From contig DBGO01000002.1 of NCBI GenBank assembly GCA_002295925.1, positions 1-64,000 of the forward strand: DNA of 64,000 bases, in the 5' to 3' direction. Shown here in pieces: positions 61,209 to 64,000 of this stretch (position 1 is its first letter; each line of letters opens with the position of its first letter). Below the pieces are notes generated by a model, which did no database searches, was not told the origin of the DNA, and saw only the letters and a list, made by a program, of their open reading frames with translations. The DNA is from Flavobacteriales bacterium UBA852 (GTDB lineage Bacteria; Bacteroidota; Bacteroidia; Flavobacteriales_E; Vicingaceae). A program made the translations under genes and the position numbers.

Positions 61209-62243
61209 TTATTGAAATTTCAACGACGCATCTTGTTTGATTTTTTCTTTCGTATCTTTTTGCAACATATTGCCTGCTGTTTCTTTTGTGTTTCTGGAGG
61301 CAAAGATGCCAATACCGTTGGTAATGTTTGTATAATCGGGCTTTTCTTGAATGATTCCGTTTGCCGGTTTGTTTACATCAATATAAGTAGTAAGAAATTT
61401 ATCGGCAGAATAATATGTAAAGAACACTTCGTATTTTTCTTGTGTTGTTATATTTAATTTATCGGATTTAAAAGTTCTTTTAATAATTGAAGGATCATCC
61501 GAAAGCATCGATTTTAAGTTTTCAAGAAATGTATTGCCATTTAATACAAATGTCATGGTATTACCTCCATTATCGGAAGATGCGGTTTGAGTACCTATGC
61601 TAAAACTGATACTTTTTAAAGTTGAATCAGTTGCTGTGTGTTCCCAAAATTCAAATTTTATGACTGCTTGTACTCGGTTTGCTTTATTTCCGGTAACAAT
61701 TTCAGATTTAAAATCATAAGGTAATCCTGTATTATTGAAAAAACTAATTTGCTGAACCGGTGAAGGACGGTTTATTGTAGGATTTCTTACAATTTCTGTT
61801 TCGCCGGTTACTTCTTTTCCGGTTTCGCCGTTTTTTACTTTCAATTTATATGTTCTGGATGAATTTAACGGAGCTGTAAATTTATACAGTATGTTTTCAT
61901 CAGAATAAAATAAACCGCTGTCTTTGGGTATTTCATTTACCACCCTTTGCAACGGATAGGTGTTTTTCAATGTGCTGCCATCGTATTCTTCAATGGTAAC
62001 GGTTAAAATATCCGGATAATAAATACTGTCTTTAATTCCGGCATAAGAATATAAATTTCCGGTTCCTAAAAATGCCTTTGAAATACGCACGTAATGCGCC
62101 GTATCGTTAATATCCATTAAGCCGTAAATAACGGTAATATCTTTCCATTCGGCTGTTAAATCAACTTGGGGTTCTTTATTGCAGCTTGTTAAAACAAACA
62201 ATATTCCGGTAAAAGCCGCTAAAAGTATGTTTTTGTATTTCAT
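61209..62243 (-). CDS. DUF4249-type lipoprotein
   Basis: A 344-residue lipoprotein; MKYKNILLAAFTGILFVLTS followed by C is a signal peptide with lipobox LTSC. The body is beta-rich: DITVIYGLMDINDTAHYVRI, ISKAFLGTGNLYSYA, VTIEEYDGSTLKNTYPLQ, YKLKVKNGETGKEVTGET; this pattern of two Ig-like parts is that of the DUF4249 group of Bacteroidota lipoproteins. Start chosen at 62243 (62246 also possible); the frame upstream to 62414 overlaps the divergent panB. Function unknown. Confidence 0.78.
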   Translation of the reverse strand: MKYKNILLAAFTGILFVLTSCNKEPQVDLTAEWKDITVIYGLMDINDTAHYVRISKAFLGTGNLYSYAGIKDSIYYPDILTVTIEEYDGSTLKNTYPLQRVVNEIPKDSGLFYSDENILYKFTAPLNSSRTYKLKVKNGETGKEVTGETEIVRNPTINRPSPVQQISFFNNTGLPYDFKSEIVTGNKANRVQAVIKFEFWEHTATDSTLKSISFSIGTQTASSDNGGNTMTFVLNGNTFLENLKSMLSDDPSIIKRTFKSDKLNITTQEKYEVFFTYYSADKFLTTYIDVNKPANGIIQEKPDYTNITNGIGIFASRNTKETAGNMLQKDTKEKIKQDASLKFQ

Positions 62244-62266
62244 CATAAATAAAAATTGAAGAATGA

Positions 62267-62274
62267 CAAATCTA
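62267..62274 (-). promoter_or_regulatory. -7 promoter element of the DUF4249-type gene
   Basis: TAGATTTG on the minus strand, exact TAnnTTTG match, 23 bp before the ATG. Confidence 0.55.
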
Positions 62275-62305
62275 ACATTTTTCTTTCTTTTAATGGGCTT
62301 TTTTG

Positions 62306-62313
62306 TAGTTTTG
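62306..62313 (+). promoter_or_regulatory. -7 promoter element of panB
   Basis: TAGTTTTG, exact TAnnTTTG match, 21 bp before the panB ATG at 62335; supports that start over 62263. Confidence 0.6.
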
Positions 62314-62334
62314 TCGATAAATAAATTCATTAAA

Positions 62335-63150
62335 ATGTCGGTAAATAAGCAAGTTAAACGCGTGACAACGCACACGCTACAAGAGATGAAGCAAAATAAT
62401 GAAAAAATTGCCATGCTAACGGCTTATGATTATTCATTAGCCAAGCTGGTTGACGGTGCGGGAATAGATGTTATTTTGGTGGGCGACTCGGCATCGAATG
62501 TGATGGCAGGACACGAAACCACTCTCCCCATTACACTTGACCAAATGATTTATCATGCTTCATCTGTTGTGCGGGCAATCAGCCGGGCGTTGGTAGTGGT
62601 TGACTTGCCTTTTGGAACTTATCAAGGAAACTCTAAAATTGCATTGGATTCTGCTATTCGCATTATGAAAGAATCGGGGGCGCATGCCGTAAAAATGGAA
62701 GGCGGCGAAGAAATTATCGAATCTGTTAAGCGAATTGTTTCTGCCGGAATACCTGTTATGGGACACTTGGGTTTGATGCCACAATCCATTTATAAATTTG
62801 GCACTTATGTAGTTAGAGCCAAAGAAGATGAAGAAGCCGACAAGCTGAAAAAAGATGCATTGTTGCTGCAAGAAGCAGGATGTTTTGCCTTGGTTTTGGA
62901 AAAAATTCCGGCAAAATTGGCCACAAAAGTTTCGCAGTTGTTACATATTCCAACTATTGGCATTGGTGCGGGCTCGGGAACCGACGGGCAGGTTTTGGTG
63001 TTGCACGATATGCTGGGCATTACGACAGAATTTTCGCCCCGTTTTTTACGTCGCTACTTAAATTTAGCCGACGAAATTAACAATGCCGTATCGCAATACA
63101 TTACCGATGTTAAATCGCTGGATTTTCCAAACGAAAAAGAGCAGTATTAA
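62335..63150 (+). CDS. panB: 3-methyl-2-oxobutanoate hydroxymethyltransferase
   Basis: A 271-residue ketopantoate hydroxymethyltransferase: transfers a one-carbon unit from methylene-THF to 2-oxoisovalerate in pantothenate synthesis. MLTAYDYSLAKLVDGAGID, VILVGDSASNVMAGHETTLP (metal-binding Asp), AVKMEGGEE, GHLGLMPQSI and IGIGAGSGTDGQVLVLHDML cover the TIM-barrel active site. The ATG at 62335 is preferred because a promoter element lies upstream and the longer frame adds a hydrophobic leader. Confidence 0.95.
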   Translation: MSVNKQVKRVTTHTLQEMKQNNEKIAMLTAYDYSLAKLVDGAGIDVILVGDSASNVMAGHETTLPITLDQMIYHASSVVRAISRALVVVDLPFGTYQGNSKIALDSAIRIMKESGAHAVKMEGGEEIIESVKRIVSAGIPVMGHLGLMPQSIYKFGTYVVRAKEDEEADKLKKDALLLQEAGCFALVLEKIPAKLATKVSQLLHIPTIGIGAGSGTDGQVLVLHDMLGITTEFSPRFLRRYLNLADEINNAVSQYITDVKSLDFPNEKEQY

Positions 63151-63170
63151 GAAATTTTAGATAAAATATT

Positions 63171-64000
63171 CTACCCAAAAACCTTATCCCAATCTTTAAA
63201 AACCGGTTCGTAACCTTGAGCTTTAATCATATGTGCTACTTCTTCGGTTGTGCGTTCGTCGGATATTTCAAACTGCTCCAAAGACTGCGGTTCTACCACA
63301 TACCCTCCCGGATTGGTTTTGCTTTCGGCACTAAACGTTGTGGCACCCAGTTTCACAATATTATTTCTAAAATTTTCCGATTCGCGTGTAGAAATAGATA
63401 ATTCCACATCTTCGTCCAATAAACGGTAAGCGCAAATCAGTTGCACCAGTTCTTTGTCAGAAATCTCTACTTTGGGCGATAATCCGCCTGCATGTGGGCG
63501 TAAACGAGGAAAAGAAATGGAATATTTGCTTTGCCAATAATTTTTTTGTAAATATTTCAGATGCAAAGCCGTAAAAAAACTATCGGTTCGCCAATTTTCC
63601 AATCCCAACAAAACTCCCAATCCCATTTTATAAATTCCGGCTTTTCCTAAGCGGTCATGGGTTTCCAATCGGTAATAAAAATTTGATTTTTTCCCCTTTG
63701 GGTGATGTTTTTTGTAATCCTCTTTATGATAGGTTTCTTGATACACCAAAACCGTGTGCACACCGGCTTTTATCAATTGCTCGTATTCGTGTTGCAAAAG
63801 CGGTTGAACTTCTATGGCAATATTTGAAAAATACGGACGAATTAATCGAACGGCATTTTCAATATAATCGACTCCTACGGTTTTGTTTGCTTCACCGGTA
63901 ACGAGTAAAATATGGTCGTATCCTTTGTTTTTTAAAAATGTTATTTCTTTAAGAATTTCTTCATCGGTCAATGTGCGGCGCGGTATTTTATTGGTAAAAC
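63171..64000 (-). CDS. thiH: 2-iminoacetate synthase ThiH (3' part, cut by window edge)
   Basis: The C-terminal 276 codons of a radical-SAM enzyme that cleaves tyrosine to 2-iminoacetate for the thiazole of thiamine. The visible part starts in a TLTDEEILKEI segment and includes the barrel strand LLVTGEANKTVGVDYI, SFPRLRPHAGGLSPKVEISD, LSISTRESENFRNNIVKLG and TTFSAESKTNPGGYV, all typical of ThiH. The CxxxCxxC cluster lies upstream and outside the window. The frame stays open to the edge, so the annotated start is not real. Confidence 0.92.
   Translation of the reverse strand, partial: FTNKIPRRTLTDEEILKEITFLKNKGYDHILLVTGEANKTVGVDYIENAVRLIRPYFSNIAIEVQPLLQHEYEQLIKAGVHTVLVYQETYHKEDYKKHHPKGKKSNFYYRLETHDRLGKAGIYKMGLGVLLGLENWRTDSFFTALHLKYLQKNYWQSKYSISFPRLRPHAGGLSPKVEISDKELVQLICAYRLLDEDVELSISTRESENFRNNIVKLGATTFSAESKTNPGGYVVEPQSLEQFEISDERTTEEVAHMIKAQGYEPVFKDWDKVFG

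Noticed and set aside
62247..62414. Upstream extension of the DUF4249-type gene
   Set aside because: It runs over the divergent panB start and both promoter elements; the lipoprotein signal peptide starts at 62243.
1..64000. CRISPR array, prophage, insertion sequence or conjugative element
   Set aside because: No regularly spaced repeats, no cas, phage structural, transposase, integrase or conjugation genes were found on either strand.

Overview
The window is a 64 kb stretch of chromosome from an AT-rich member of the Bacteroidota, probably Flavobacteriales or a close relative. Evidence: type IX secretion (T9SS) parts and cargo (PorQ, a PorP/SprF protein, type A and type B C-terminal sorting domains), -7 promoter elements of the Bacteroidota form TAnnTTTG, almost no Shine-Dalgarno sequences, LemA/TPM and DUF6913-dapA gene pairs, and many secreted or lipid-anchored proteins. 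There are about 47 protein genes and two tRNA genes (Pro-GGG, Arg-ACG). I see no rRNA, CRISPR array, prophage, insertion sequence or transposase.

Layout. 0-6 kb: TonB-dependent receptor, cytidylate kinase overlapping porQ, accA and a fumarylacetoacetase-fold protein. 6-12.5 kb: BadF-type sugar kinase, a secreted subtilisin-like protease with a T9SS sorting domain, and a LemA-TPM-TPM operon. 12.6-17.2 kb: tRNA-Pro, a YceI lipoprotein, an M42 aminopeptidase, two heavy-metal-associated proteins, a DMT exporter, rplU-rpmA. 17.2-26.9 kb: TPR protein, coiled-coil lipoprotein, a GC-rich structured intergenic element, serS, a T9SS type B surface protein, a 560-bp repeat-bearing gap, purL, miaA. 26.9-33 kb: dapA, DUF6913, M1 aminopeptidase, thiolase, NlpC/P60 hydrolase. 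32.9-36.7 kb: an AT-rich three-gene operon (M48 metalloprotease, outer-membrane-type protein, stand-alone protein resembling the last two periplasmic domains of GldM). 36.8-44.6 kb: a T9SS surface module (1327-residue type B adhesin, PorP/SprF partner, TPR-PD40-OmpA protein) and a SixA-like phosphatase. 44.6-48.2 kb: a copper-type operon (small Cys-motif membrane protein, CDVC outer-membrane protein, MbnP, MbnH di-heme protein). 48.3-49.0 kb: a single hypothetical gene between perfect 11-bp inverted repeats. 49-57.5 kb: methyltransferase, sodium:solute symporter, two unknown exported proteins, a TerB-FHA-ABCG fusion, SCO and a Lys-rich lipoprotein. 57.5-64 kb: tRNA-Arg, an outer-membrane-type protein, a TonB-C-like protein, dnaK, a DUF4249-type lipoprotein, panB and the 3' part of thiH.

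The strongest candidates for something undescribed are the cassette-like unit at 48.3-48.9 kb, the M48/barrel/GldM-like operon, and the TerB-FHA-ABC fusion. The MbnP-MbnH operon looks like a copper-handling locus with two less-studied partners. All functional calls come from reading motifs and context; no database search was possible.
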